Positions 51,154-59,765 of a stretch of 64,000 bases of DNA are shown here, in pieces. The position numbers were made by a program, and so were the translations under genes. The stretch's first letter is position 1. Every line of letters starts with the position of its first letter. Below the pieces are notes generated by a model. The model was not told the DNA's origin. It did not search any database and saw nothing but the letters and a program-made list of their open reading frames with translations. The DNA comes from Candidatus Bathyarchaeota archaeon (GTDB lineage: Archaea > Thermoproteota > Bathyarchaeia > Bathyarchaeales > Bathycorpusculaceae): the NCBI GenBank assembly GCA_026014485.1, contig JAOZIE010000008.1, positions 62,001 through 126,000 of the forward strand. Direction: 5' to 3'.

Positions 51154-51980
51154 AATTAGTAATAGACAATCTATCCTTCAATTATGCGTCTTTCGCTGTG
51201 CTGAAAGATATCAACATCAAAGTTGATGTAGGTGAAGTCTTAAGCATTGTAGGTCCAAACGGGTCGGGTAAAAGTACTCTCCTAAAATGCATAAACAGAA
51301 TACTGAAGCCCCAGCGGGATACGATTCTAATTGATGGACGATGCACCACCAAGATAAGCATAAAAGAAATGTCCAAGTTGATGGGGTATGTTCCTCAAAG
51401 TTCAATCAGCACCTTTCCGTTCACCGTTTTTGATATAGTGCTTATGGGGCGCAGACCTTACATCAACTGGAACCTCAGCGAAAACGACAGTCGAATAGCT
51501 GCGGAAATGTTGGATTTTCTAGGCATCGGTTCGCTGGCTATGCGCCACTTTAACGAGTTAAGTGGAGGCGAGCAGCAAAAAGTTGTCATAGCACGAGCCC
51601 TTGCACAGCAACCGCAAATCCTGCTCTTCGATGAACCTACAAGTTCCCTTGACATCAAGCATCAACTGGAGATTCTGTGCATACTCAAGAGTTTAGCTCA
51701 AAACTTGTCGTGTTCTGTTGTGGTGTCTATTCACGATTTGAATTTGGCAAGCCGATTCTCAGACACAATGGTTATGCTCAAAAAAGGGCGAATATTCGCC
51801 GTTGGCTCTCCTGAGGAAGTCTTAACTGAAGAAAACATTGCAGCGGTGTATGATATCAAGTGTAAAGTGACGCATTCGCTCTTGGATAAACCCCAAGTTG
51901 TTCCCCTGATATCTGAAGACCGCGTAGTTAGGTCTCTGAACTTACCTACTCAAGCTCCGCTTCCCACTCAACGGCTTTAG
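51144..51980 (+). CDS. BtuD/FecE-family ABC ATPase
   Basis: A 278-residue importer ATPase with full motifs: Walker A VGPNGSGKSTLLK, signature ELSGGEQQKVVIARAL, Walker B ILLFDEPTSSLD and H-loop SIHDLNLA. TTG start at 51144 with AGGAGG eight bases upstream. It completes the SBP-permease-ATPase set. The paralogue at 42423 has lost the signature and switch His, so this is the motor. Confidence 0.93.
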   Translation: MALKLVIDNLSFNYASFAVLKDINIKVDVGEVLSIVGPNGSGKSTLLKCINRILKPQRDTILIDGRCTTKISIKEMSKLMGYVPQSSISTFPFTVFDIVLMGRRPYINWNLSENDSRIAAEMLDFLGIGSLAMRHFNELSGGEQQKVVIARALAQQPQILLFDEPTSSLDIKHQLEILCILKSLAQNLSCSVVVSIHDLNLASRFSDTMVMLKKGRIFAVGSPEEVLTEENIAAVYDIKCKVTHSLLDKPQVVPLISEDRVVRSLNLPTQAPLPTQRL

Positions 51981-52106
51981 GCAGGCTTTTCCATGTCTGC
52001 CTTTTTCGTTGTTGCTGGGTTCTTGCGTGGCGGTATTCACCGGAAAAAAGTTTGCCTCAAAGAAAGCCAGCGTGTGAAACATTACCTGTATATGGAGGGT
52101 TGTTGA

Positions 52107-52763
52107 ATGTTGCATAGAAGTTGGGCAAGCATGACTTGCGGGCTAAAAGATTTGGTTGAGGGGCTACTGGAGGTTAAGGCTCCTGGTCCGCCGCTGTCTT
52201 TTTCAGTATTTCACTTGTTTTATGCTCTGGAAATGCTTTCTGAAAAAACCGTTGGACGCAACAGACTTGCTGAACACCTAAATGTGGGTGAGGGTGCCAT
52301 ACGTACCATAGTGCGTCGATTTGTCGAGGCTGATTTAATGACGACCTCCCAAATGGGATGTTGCCTTTCTGTCAAGGGTTTGAATCTTTGGCGGGGGTTT
52401 GAATCGGTTTTTCCATTGCGCGCTGAGTTCTTGCAGACCGAGTTGACTCCATGCGAGCATAATTACGCTTTTTTGGTAAGAGGCTGTAGCTGTAGCGTAG
52501 GGTCTGGTATTGAGCAACGGGACGCAGCGGTTATGGCTGGTGCAATACGCGCCTTGATTATCGTTTTTCGAAATGGACGTTTACGCATTGAATCGGTCAG
52601 TGAAGACATTGGAGACGTGTTTCCTGATGCCGCAAGTCAGATACTTCAGGAACTCAACCCCCAAGACAACGACATCATCGTAGTTGCTGGAGGCGATACC
52701 TCTTTAAACGCTAAACGCGGGGCTTTCGCAGCTAGTTGGTCGCTTCTTGACGGAATCGGCTGA
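52107..52763 (+). CDS. Winged-helix regulator with a Cys-rich sensor domain (DUF4443-like)
   Basis: A 218-residue protein. Residues about 30-95 form a winged helix (EMLSEKTVGRNRLAEHLNVGEGAIRTIVRRFVEADLM). The C-terminal half has CEHNYAFLVRGCSCSVGSGIEQRDAAVMAG and a closing IIVVAGGDTSLNAKRGA. This arrangement reminds me of archaeal DUF4443 regulators. The Cys and His residues could bind metal. It sits 127 bases after the importer operon and is a candidate for the protein that binds the P1-P3 palindrome. That link is inferred from position only. Confidence 0.65.
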   Translation: MLHRSWASMTCGLKDLVEGLLEVKAPGPPLSFSVFHLFYALEMLSEKTVGRNRLAEHLNVGEGAIRTIVRRFVEADLMTTSQMGCCLSVKGLNLWRGFESVFPLRAEFLQTELTPCEHNYAFLVRGCSCSVGSGIEQRDAAVMAGAIRALIIVFRNGRLRIESVSEDIGDVFPDAASQILQELNPQDNDIIVVAGGDTSLNAKRGAFAASWSLLDGIG

Positions 52764-52829
52764 GTATCCGAAAAAACAAAACGTGCTTTTTGCTGATGAA
52801 TACGAGAACGACCGTGCATAGCCTGAGGC

Positions 52830-52867
52830 GTAAGTGCCGATTAGCTCTAAATATCTCGGGCGCTTAC
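52830..52867. terminator. Strong stem-loop between convergent genes
   Basis: GTAAGTGCCGA (52830-52840) pairs with TCGGGCGCTTAC (52856-52867), giving about eleven pairs with one bulge and one G-U. A perfect palindrome, GAGCA-C-TGCTC, lies near 52878. The spacer separates the regulator gene from the minus-strand surface-protein gene; both transcripts could end here. Confidence 0.5.
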
Positions 52868-52973
52868 TAAAGCCAAGTTGAGCACTGCTCTTACCGAAAA
52901 AACCGCGGTGAACAATCCCTTCATTCTTAATTTGGACTAAAAAGAAAGAAGACGGGTGGATGTTCCTATGTCT

Positions 52974-53969
52974 TCAGGGTATCTTGGTTTTTTTGACTTT
53001 GGACCAGATTGCGAAGGCAGCCGCGAACGCTGTTAGTGCGCTTAACGCCCCAAACGCCGACTCGGGAACTACTGTTATGTGACCTAAGATACAGATGTTG
53101 GTTGAAGTGGTTAACCCAAAGGTGTCTTCTATGCCTATCAGGTCTTGGTTGTCAGGATTAGTTAAATCCACGTACCTCTGAGGCCAGACGCTGTGGGTAG
53201 CTGCTTGAATCTGTATAGTTGAGCCCAACGCAGTGTCTGAGGGAACTTGCACGGCAACCTGCACCATTCCTTGACTGTCCGTGAAACCCTCGGCTGGAAC
53301 CACATACGTCGAGTTTAGCTGTATGCTTGAGCCGTCGCTATTTAGTGTAGCTGTGAACTGGACTTTGACGTTTAGCCGTGGCGTCCCCACAGCGTCTTTG
53401 AGTTGCGCCGTGAACGTCAACGTTTGGCCTGGGCTGCCCTGCACGGAGGCACCGTCAACAGTTATGGGTGCTACCCAACTTAAGTTGTCCCCTTGCCGCA
53501 CCACATCTTTGCCGCTTGCTATGTTTGCCAAGGTGGTGCCTTCGTTGTTTACGGTTACGTCCAGCCAAGGTTCAGACACGTAGCCCGGGTCCAGCAGTTT
53601 CCATATGGCTACTTGGTCTACTGCTGCATCGTGGCTGTTGCCTGGGTCATACCATGATAGGACGTAGCTTACTGCCCTCCAAGTTGATGTGTCAGAAGCT
53701 GTTGTTAAAGTAGCGGTGTACGTGCTGCCTATGTAGACGGTTCTGTCGGGGTCCATGCAGTAAGATAGGGTTTGATAGGTGGTGGAGCCGCTGGTTATCC
53801 TGATGGGTATCTGTCCCACCCAGTGGCCACTGTATGAAATTCCAAGTCCACCATGTGAACTCGGGTCCAGTATGGTAACTGTATAGGTTGTTTCTGCATA
53901 AACAACTGCGGACATGGCCGTAACAAACAACAGCAAAGTTGAAACCGCGACTACTGCTTGTTTTCTCAT
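52974..53969 (-). CDS. Secreted protein with a thioester (TED/TQXA-like) domain and an Ig-like repeat
   Basis: A 331-residue protein. Signal peptide about 1-25 (AVVAVSTLLLFVTAMSAVVYA). Residues about 27-140 look like a thioester domain: the Cys in LSYCMDPDRTVYIG (Cys71) and the Gln in VDQVAIWKLL (Gln119), with WRAVSYVLSWY between. This is the arrangement that forms a Cys-Gln thioester in Gram-positive adhesins. Residues about 160-280 are an invasin/Big-type Ig-like domain (TLTFTAQLKDAVGTPRLNVKV). The C-terminus has PESAFGALSALTAFAAAFAI plus a basic tail, a typical archaeal surface anchor. It could bind host or particle surfaces covalently. Confidence 0.65.
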   Translation of the reverse strand: MRKQAVVAVSTLLLFVTAMSAVVYAETTYTVTILDPSSHGGLGISYSGHWVGQIPIRITSGSTTYQTLSYCMDPDRTVYIGSTYTATLTTASDTSTWRAVSYVLSWYDPGNSHDAAVDQVAIWKLLDPGYVSEPWLDVTVNNEGTTLANIASGKDVVRQGDNLSWVAPITVDGASVQGSPGQTLTFTAQLKDAVGTPRLNVKVQFTATLNSDGSSIQLNSTYVVPAEGFTDSQGMVQVAVQVPSDTALGSTIQIQAATHSVWPQRYVDLTNPDNQDLIGIEDTFGLTTSTNICILGHITVVPESAFGALSALTAFAAAFAIWSKVKKTKIP

Positions 53970-54060
53970 GTGACATACGTCTTCTGTGTTTTTGGTTGCA
54001 TCATCGTGTCGCAAAACTTGATATAAGCGAGATTTCCGTTTTTTCAATGAGTCCGTTTCC

Positions 54061-54069
54061 GATATATTG
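54061..54069. promoter_or_regulatory. AT-rich promoter element between the thioester protein and nre
   Basis: GATATATTG lies in the divergent spacer. Placed here it would start transcription near 54094 on the plus strand, which supports ATG 54199 over the TTG at 54067 as the nre start. Confidence 0.4.
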
Positions 54070-54198
54070 AATAATGCGACAGTTGACACCGTGTTTTTCT
54101 CGGATTTTCTGCCTGGTTCTGCCCTGCGGCTTTACGACGGCTTTGAGCTTCTGTCTGCGGAAAACATATCAGAACATCGTGTCCATATTTTTAGCAAG

Positions 54199-55554
54199 AT
54201 GACTGCCGCCCAAGAAGACCGCGGAAACCCAAATCCTGCTAACTCTGCCAACTGGCTACTGGATGTTATAAATCAGGTGAATCATTCCGTGTTGGATGAA
54301 AACCCGATTGCTACGAGGGTTCGCCAGAGCAGCCAGTGCGTTCTCTGTAAGGGCGCCAGAAACCTTTGCGGCAAAACCCGCTGCCCCCTCTTGGTCAAAG
54401 TAAACTATTTCCTCAAAAGCGTCCCCCTGCTCAGCAGCGAAGACATCGACGGCGCTTCGCCCCCCAGCGTTTTCATAGGCAGAATCGGCTACCCAAACGT
54501 CTATGTTGGTCCGCTTGTGCCTCCCGTTCACGAGGACACCACCGTTTTTGACTTGCCTGAAAGGTGGTTTGGCAAATCCCTTGACGAAATCGTTGGGTTC
54601 CGCAGCTTACTCGTCCGCGGCAAACACCGTGTTAACGTGCAGGATTTTGCTTCGGCAGGCAAAATTATGGATCAAACCCGAGAGCTGGCTTTGGCGGATA
54701 ACTGCGTGGATTTGGAGTTGAACCTTACCAAGAAGCCCCGCGGCAGCATATCGATGGATGACGAGGTTCAGCCGTTTGGTCCGTCGGCGCCTATTCGGGA
54801 CTTACATGTGGGTAACTCCCGCTTTAACCATCATGTGGAGAAAGCCTACTATGACAGTGATTTGAGGGCGACGGAGGCAGTGCAGGAACTGTACAGCCGA
54901 GGCGTGTTGGTGAGCAAAATCCAGAAGGCTTTCAGCGTAGGCGCCTTTGGCATCGAAAAGAAGCGTCGCCTTGTTCCCACACGATGGAGCATAACCGCCG
55001 TTGACGACATCATAAGCAAAAGCCTCATGGAGCAAGTCAAAACTTTTCCTGAAATCAACGAGTACCGCGTCTACGAATCCATCTATCTAGACAACGTTTT
55101 CGAAATCCTGATGATCCCCGCCGCGTGGAGCTACGAGTCCATGGAGGCCTGGTACCCCGGCACCACCTGGAACCCCAACGGAAACAAAGTCGTTATCTAC
55201 AGCGACAGCGAAGGCTACAGCGGCAGAACCACTTACGCGCAGATAGGCGGATGCTACTATAGCGCGCGGCTAGCCACCTGCGAGTTGCTGGTGAAGGAGA
55301 GGCGCCAAGCAACCGTTGTTGTCTTGAGGGAAGCCCGACCCGGCTACATTATGCCCATCGGCGTTTGGCAGGTCCGAGAGAACGTACGCAACGCCATGCG
55401 GCAGAAGCCTCTCAAGTTTAACACGTTGGGAGACTCGTTGAAGTACGTTAGCGGCAAATTTGAGATTCCCATGCAGCAGTGGATTGTTCAGGGCAAGTTG
55501 CTGCGAAAGGCGCTTTTCCAAAAACGGATAAGCGACTTCTTCAGCGGCAAGTAG
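54199..55554 (+). CDS. nreA: DNA repair protein Nre
   Basis: A 451-residue archaeal Nre protein. The N-terminal zinc motif is QCVLCKGARNLCGKTRCPLL, with four Cys. PSVFIGRIGYPNVYVGPL and FHVEK/FNHHVEKAYYDSDLRATE are family blocks. The C-terminus ends QKRISDFFSGK, a PCNA-interacting motif (Gln, Ile, Phe-Phe). Nre proteins act in repair of alkylation or cross-links with PCNA, as known from haloarchaea. An in-frame TTG at 54067 would add 44 residues that the family does not need. Confidence 0.9.
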   Translation: MTAAQEDRGNPNPANSANWLLDVINQVNHSVLDENPIATRVRQSSQCVLCKGARNLCGKTRCPLLVKVNYFLKSVPLLSSEDIDGASPPSVFIGRIGYPNVYVGPLVPPVHEDTTVFDLPERWFGKSLDEIVGFRSLLVRGKHRVNVQDFASAGKIMDQTRELALADNCVDLELNLTKKPRGSISMDDEVQPFGPSAPIRDLHVGNSRFNHHVEKAYYDSDLRATEAVQELYSRGVLVSKIQKAFSVGAFGIEKKRRLVPTRWSITAVDDIISKSLMEQVKTFPEINEYRVYESIYLDNVFEILMIPAAWSYESMEAWYPGTTWNPNGNKVVIYSDSEGYSGRTTYAQIGGCYYSARLATCELLVKERRQATVVVLREARPGYIMPIGVWQVRENVRNAMRQKPLKFNTLGDSLKYVSGKFEIPMQQWIVQGKLLRKALFQKRISDFFSGK

Positions 55555-55556
55555 TC

Positions 55557-55585
55557 GTCCGTAGGTCTTCTACGTGTACACGGAC
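55557..55585 (+). terminator. Inverted repeat after nre
   Basis: GTCCGT (55557-55562) pairs with ACGGAC (55580-55585) directly after the stop codon. The rest of the spacer to 55779 shows only a TATA-like AATTTATACT at about 55731-55740 before mscS. Confidence 0.4.
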
Positions 55586-55779
55586 AGTCTACTTCGGCAA
55601 GTTTTTGCTGTTACACTGAAAAAAGCAGGGAACTGGTGTATTCTGTCAACAGGGTAATTGCCCGAATTTCACGGGGTTCGGCTTTGCGTAACTTGTTTTA
55701 TCACTAGAACGCTCATTGGATTAGGTAACATAATTTATACTAGGGCCGCTAATCTGATTTTATCTCAACTGATACGTTG

Positions 55780-56601
55780 ATGTATATGGCTGAATTAATT
55801 ACTCAAGAACTTCTTAGACAGATTCTTCAGGCTGTATTGATTTTTGTTTTTGCATTTGTGTTGGTGAAAGCAATAAACCATGTTTTATTAAAGACGACTG
55901 ATTGGACAAACGTTGATAGAAAGAGAATAGTGGCAAATTTTCAACGATTCGTTCAGATAATTGGATACTTAATTGCATTCGTTTTGATTCTTTGGACTTT
56001 TAACATCAATGTAACTGGCTTGGTTGCTGGTCTTGGGGTAGGCGCATTGGTTATTGGTTTTGCGCTTAAAGACCTTATTGAGAATTGGGTTTCTGGGCTG
56101 CTTATATTTTCGGGAAAAACCTTCAAAATTGGTGACGTAATTTCTGTGGGGACCCTGAAGGGTGTGGTTACTGAGGTTAGTTTACGTACTACGACGCTGA
56201 AGACTTATGATCGAAACATGATAATAATCCCCAATTCGGTCTTGCTTAGAGAACGGATTGTAAATCTTACTGGCGGTAACAAAGAAACGGTGGCTTCTCT
56301 AGTTTTTTCTGTCGACTACATTTTTGATGTACCCACGGTTAAAAGCTTGATTCGAGACGTTTTGCTCAGTCATAGGGAAGTGGTGGTTGATGAAAAGCGA
56401 AGGCGAGAGATTCGATTCATTGTCAGAAATAAGGAGTGGGCTACCGAAATAGAGACGCTGTTTTGGGTTTCCTCCGCTGAAAGGGAAGAATTCATTAAAT
56501 CCGAAATTACTGAGCGCGTTAAAGAAAAATTTGTTGAGGAAAAGATTTTGCCTCCCCTTCCTAGTGTTATGCGAAAAGACTATTTAGGTCCTAAAAAATG
56601 A
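55780..56601 (+). CDS. mscS: Small-conductance mechanosensitive channel MscS
   Basis: A 273-residue channel. There are two or three membrane helices; the pore-lining helix is LVAGLGVGALVIGFALKDLIENWVSG, with the Gly/Ala packing of MscS. The beta domain follows (FKIGDVISVGTLKGVVTEVSLRTTTLKTYD) and then an alpha-beta C-terminus. It releases solutes on osmotic downshock. It heads a membrane-stress group with three small membrane proteins and CorA on the other strand. Confidence 0.93.
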   Translation: MYMAELITQELLRQILQAVLIFVFAFVLVKAINHVLLKTTDWTNVDRKRIVANFQRFVQIIGYLIAFVLILWTFNINVTGLVAGLGVGALVIGFALKDLIENWVSGLLIFSGKTFKIGDVISVGTLKGVVTEVSLRTTTLKTYDRNMIIIPNSVLLRERIVNLTGGNKETVASLVFSVDYIFDVPTVKSLIRDVLLSHREVVVDEKRRREIRFIVRNKEWATEIETLFWVSSAEREEFIKSEITERVKEKFVEEKILPPLPSVMRKDYLGPKK

Positions 56602-56608
56602 GCGCTTT

Positions 56609-57031
56609 TTAGCTGCCATTAGTGGGTTTTACCTGTAAAAAAATTAAGCCTTCGTTTGCCAAGTCTACTTTGATTTCCAGTCCAAGGGCATTATATGATG
56701 CACCGGTTAACGCTGGAAAACTTTGGGTTTGGTTTTCGGAAGTTACTTGGAAAAGGTTTTGTTGCCCTGCGGGGAAGTAACTGAAAACGTAATGTGTATC
56801 TTTCTGGTCGTAGTCAACGGATTGATACAACGCTAAGTTTAGAGTTGTGTATTCAGTTGATTGTTCAGGTGTCTCATTGAAAAGGGATGTTAAAAAGGGG
56901 CTTGCAAGAGCAATGATGGCAACGGCTAAACTTACGAGAAGTATTATTGCTAATGCCTTTTTGAAAATATGTGCTGGCTCGCCAGAGGGTTTTTGTTCAG
57001 CAATACCTGCTGCTTTGACAAAGGTAACCAT
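56609..57031 (-). CDS. Single-pass membrane protein of unknown function
   Basis: A 140-residue protein. A cytosolic N-terminus of about 25 residues is followed by one membrane helix (ALAIILLVSLAVAIIALASPFL) and an extracytosolic beta-rich domain with YQSVDYDQKDTHYVFSYFPAG and two sequons. ATG 57031 has GGTGAAG upstream. No family is known to me. It is convergent with mscS, with seven bases between stops. Confidence 0.55.
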   Translation of the reverse strand: MVTFVKAAGIAEQKPSGEPAHIFKKALAIILLVSLAVAIIALASPFLTSLFNETPEQSTEYTTLNLALYQSVDYDQKDTHYVFSYFPAGQQNLFQVTSENQTQSFPALTGASYNALGLEIKVDLANEGLIFLQVKPTNGS

Positions 57032-57145
57032 CTGCTTCACCAACTGGCTTTTAACATGTACTTATGTATGAATGGAAAAAATAAAAAAGTATTGATTGTT
57101 TACCGAATCTTGCTTGGAGTAAATCGAGTTGATTGTTGATGTTTG

Positions 57146-57637
57146 CTATGAGTAGAGCCATCCTGTGATTGCTTTTCGTGAAGCGCGAATTGCTTTCACT
57201 GCGAAAAAGAAAACGAAAACCACGACTATGATTAGAAGGCTTCCACTTACGGCAGGGTTAACGTTGACTAGAAGGGGATAGTACAGTAAATACAGAATTA
57301 CTACGAAAATGGAATAGAGTACCTGTTTTGAAACAACATTGCCGTCTTCACGGATCCATCCTCTTTTGACGAGGTATTTTCGGGCGGGAATTGCGGCGAA
57401 TGCATCAATGAGCTTTTTGAAGCCTCCGACTGCTTTGGAGATGCATATTGTGAAACCTGCCAGAATTAAGACCGTGCACAAAAGCCCCACACTTGAACCG
57501 AGGGCTGCTGCCATGGGGAGGAATAATAGGACGCCGAAAATCCAAATTAAGAGCGCCGACAATAAGCTCTGCGCTGTCTTTGCGCCTTCAGCGTGAAATA
57601 CTCGCTTCAAGTTCTCTGCATCTTTTATTGCGCTCAT
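57146..57637 (-). CDS. Four-helix membrane protein
   Basis: A 163-residue protein with hydrophobic segments at about 22-45, 50-70, 105-125 and 130-150, separated by a basic loop (GGFKKLIDAFAAIPARKYLVKRG). It shares topology with, and looks distantly paralogous to, the gene at 57680 (first helix LLSALLIWIFGVLLFLP versus LSVGAAILIWLAGKLIFVP). Function unknown. The cluster with MscS and CorA suggests a role in osmotic or ion balance. Confidence 0.55.
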   Translation of the reverse strand: MSAIKDAENLKRVFHAEGAKTAQSLLSALLIWIFGVLLFLPMAAALGSSVGLLCTVLILAGFTICISKAVGGFKKLIDAFAAIPARKYLVKRGWIREDGNVVSKQVLYSIFVVILYLLYYPLLVNVNPAVSGSLLIIVVVFVFFFAVKAIRASRKAITGWLYS

Positions 57638-57679
57638 TTGTTTGTCCTTCTGTTTAGTAAAAAAATGGGGGTTTGGTGT

Positions 57680-58288
57680 TTATTGATTCTTTGCTTGTTT
57701 CTCCAACTCTTCGGCGGCTTTTGATGTGTATTTGCCAATTATGGTTGCTACTGCTCTGCTGCTTCGGTAGAGCGCGAAGATTGCCCATATTACAATCAGT
57801 ACTAAGAGGATGGCTGGAATCGCTGGGTGTATTGTTGCTAGGTAATCTTGGAACAAGAGGTAAGTTAGCGATATGACAATGACGTAGATAACTCCATCTA
57901 GAGCTGTTCGGTAGCTGTTGAATTCTGATCTGTTAACTTCTCCGCTGGCTTTTCCAAAGTGGTATGCCATTAATCCTGCTAGACCGCCTGTTAATCTGCG
58001 GATGTCTATGAATACTGTGAAGATGATAATTGCCAATGCAACTGCGATTACTGCGCCTACGATGGATGTCACTGGGTACCCCAATAGTTGGTCTGTTACT
58101 CCTTGGGCTAAGGGGACAAAGATTAGTTTTCCAGCTAGCCAAATTAGTATGGCTGCGCCCACTGATAGAATTACTCTCGCACCAACTTCTCGTACTGCTC
58201 TTGCTGATTCCGCGTACATTTCAGCGCCGAACTTTTTGGATTCGTTTTGGTTGGTTGTAGTTTTAGTTGCTTCTTTCCCTTCTGCCAT
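57680..58288 (-). CDS. Four-helix membrane protein, paralogue of the preceding gene
   Basis: A 202-residue protein. A charged N-terminus (MAEGKEATKTTTNQNESKKFG) is followed by four membrane segments (about 38-60, 68-92, 120-140 and 145-165). A loop reads IDIRRLTGGLAGLMAYHFGKASGE, and the C-terminus is a charged helix (SKAAEELEKQAKN). It lies 42 bases upstream of the 57146 gene in the same operon. No family is recognised. Confidence 0.55.
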   Translation of the reverse strand: MAEGKEATKTTTNQNESKKFGAEMYAESARAVREVGARVILSVGAAILIWLAGKLIFVPLAQGVTDQLLGYPVTSIVGAVIAVALAIIIFTVFIDIRRLTGGLAGLMAYHFGKASGEVNRSEFNSYRTALDGVIYVIVISLTYLLFQDYLATIHPAIPAILLVLIVIWAIFALYRSSRAVATIIGKYTSKAAEELEKQAKNQ

Positions 58289-58410
58289 AGAAAACACCAA
58301 TGCAGTATTATGTATATCAAAATGGTTATAAGTATTGTTAAAAACTTATTTGAACGCGTAAGGGAAACACCTGCAACTTATTCTAAAAGACTGCGCTTCA
58401 CGGTTCTTTT

Positions 58411-59487
58411 TCATTTCTGCAATATCCATTTCCTCTTTTTGAAGTAAGCTAGCATCACGACTGCTATCAAAACCATAGCTAACAAGACAAGCGGGTATCC
58501 CCACTGTGCACTAAGTTCAGGCATGTATGTAAAATTCATCCCGTAGATACCCGCAACTAAAGTCAACGGGATAAATATGGTGGCTATGATTGTTAGAACC
58601 TTCATCACTTCGTTCATTCGGTTGCTGACGCTGGAAAGATAAATATCTAGCATTCCCGAGAGCACGTCACGAAACGTTTCCACCGAATCGATAACTTGAA
58701 TCGTGTGGTCATATACATCTCGCAGATAGATACCTGTGGCTTTGCTGATTAACCCTGACTCGCATCTCTCTAAGCCATTTACGACCTCTCGTAGGGGCCA
58801 AACATACTTGCGCAAAGCGATGCTTTGTCTCTTTAGGTTATGTACAACCTGAACGGTGGCGGGTTCGGGGTTAGCGATTACTTGGTCTTCTATGTCTTCG
58901 ATTTTCTCTCCTAACTTTTCAAGAACTGCAAAATAGTTGTCTACCACCGCGTCTATCAGCGCGTACAAGAGGTAGTCGGCGCCCATTTTTCTGATTTTTC
59001 CCTTTTCATTTCTTAATCTTTCTCTGACTGTGTCAAAAACGTCGCCCTCGCTTTCTTGGAATGACAACACCAAATTTGAGTTGAGAATCAGACTAAGCTG
59101 TTCGGAAATAATCTCGTTTCCTTGTTGGTCATACCGTAGCATCCTCAAAACAACATAGATGTAGTGCCCAAAGTCCTCCATTTTTGGGCGTTGCTCAGTG
59201 TTTGCGATGTCCTCCAGAGTAAGCGGGTGAAGATTGAAGTGTTTCCCGATTTTTTCGATGACATCGACTCTTTGTAATCCATCAACGTTTATCCACGTAA
59301 CACCCTCTTTATTCGCGGAGTCAAACGTTTCGTCAATTTTCTTGTTTTCTTTTTCTTCAAAATGCGTGTCGTCGTAGCTGATGCTTCGGATCCGTGTTTT
59401 TTCCGTTTTCTGCTTGCCGACGTAAACTACTGTTCCTGGGGGTAAACCTGCTTTCTTGGCGCTGCCTCTGGACGCGGGTCGGGTCAT
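58411..59487 (-). CDS. corA: CorA-family divalent metal transporter
   Basis: A 358-residue Mg2+/Co2+ channel. A long soluble funnel domain (for example WINVDGLQRVDVIEKIG, FHLHPLTLEDI) leads to two C-terminal membrane helices with the selectivity motif YGMNF. The extracellular loop is TYMPELSAQWGYP, and the basic end is KKRKWI. This is standard for the family. It stands at the end of the membrane-stress cluster. Confidence 0.95.
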   Translation of the reverse strand: MTRPASRGSAKKAGLPPGTVVYVGKQKTEKTRIRSISYDDTHFEEKENKKIDETFDSANKEGVTWINVDGLQRVDVIEKIGKHFNLHPLTLEDIANTEQRPKMEDFGHYIYVVLRMLRYDQQGNEIISEQLSLILNSNLVLSFQESEGDVFDTVRERLRNEKGKIRKMGADYLLYALIDAVVDNYFAVLEKLGEKIEDIEDQVIANPEPATVQVVHNLKRQSIALRKYVWPLREVVNGLERCESGLISKATGIYLRDVYDHTIQVIDSVETFRDVLSGMLDIYLSSVSNRMNEVMKVLTIIATIFIPLTLVAGIYGMNFTYMPELSAQWGYPLVLLAMVLIAVVMLAYFKKRKWILQK

Positions 59488-59765
59488 AAATTATTTTTAT
59501 CCTCTGGAGGAATCATATAAGTTTTTCATGAAGTCTCTTGTTGGTTCGATATATTTTTCAACAACGTTTCAGGGTGCCCGCGCGAGAAGACGCAGACGGC
59601 ATTAATGCTTCTCATTTTGATTTTACGGGGTTCCACCTTACTGCGTCAAGGCTAACTTGGGCAAAGCAGAAGCCAACCTTCTCGTGGAAATGCTCTGCAG
59701 AGACACGCCTCTGCGGCTTGCAACTAAGCTAAACCTGGAAAAACTCTCGGCGGATGATGCTATTT
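59488..59765 (+). pseudogene. Spacer with a possible decayed coding fragment
   Basis: The 278-base spacer between corA and the pyrophosphatase gene contains plus-strand open frames that look protein-like but do not join. One (59538 on) contains VPAREDADGINASHFDF. The other, opened by a frame change at 59621, contains KANLGKAEANLLVEMLC and ATKLNLEKLSADDAIF and runs into the pyrophosphatase 3' end. There is no start or full domain. It could be the remnant of a broken gene or chance. Confidence 0.3.
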
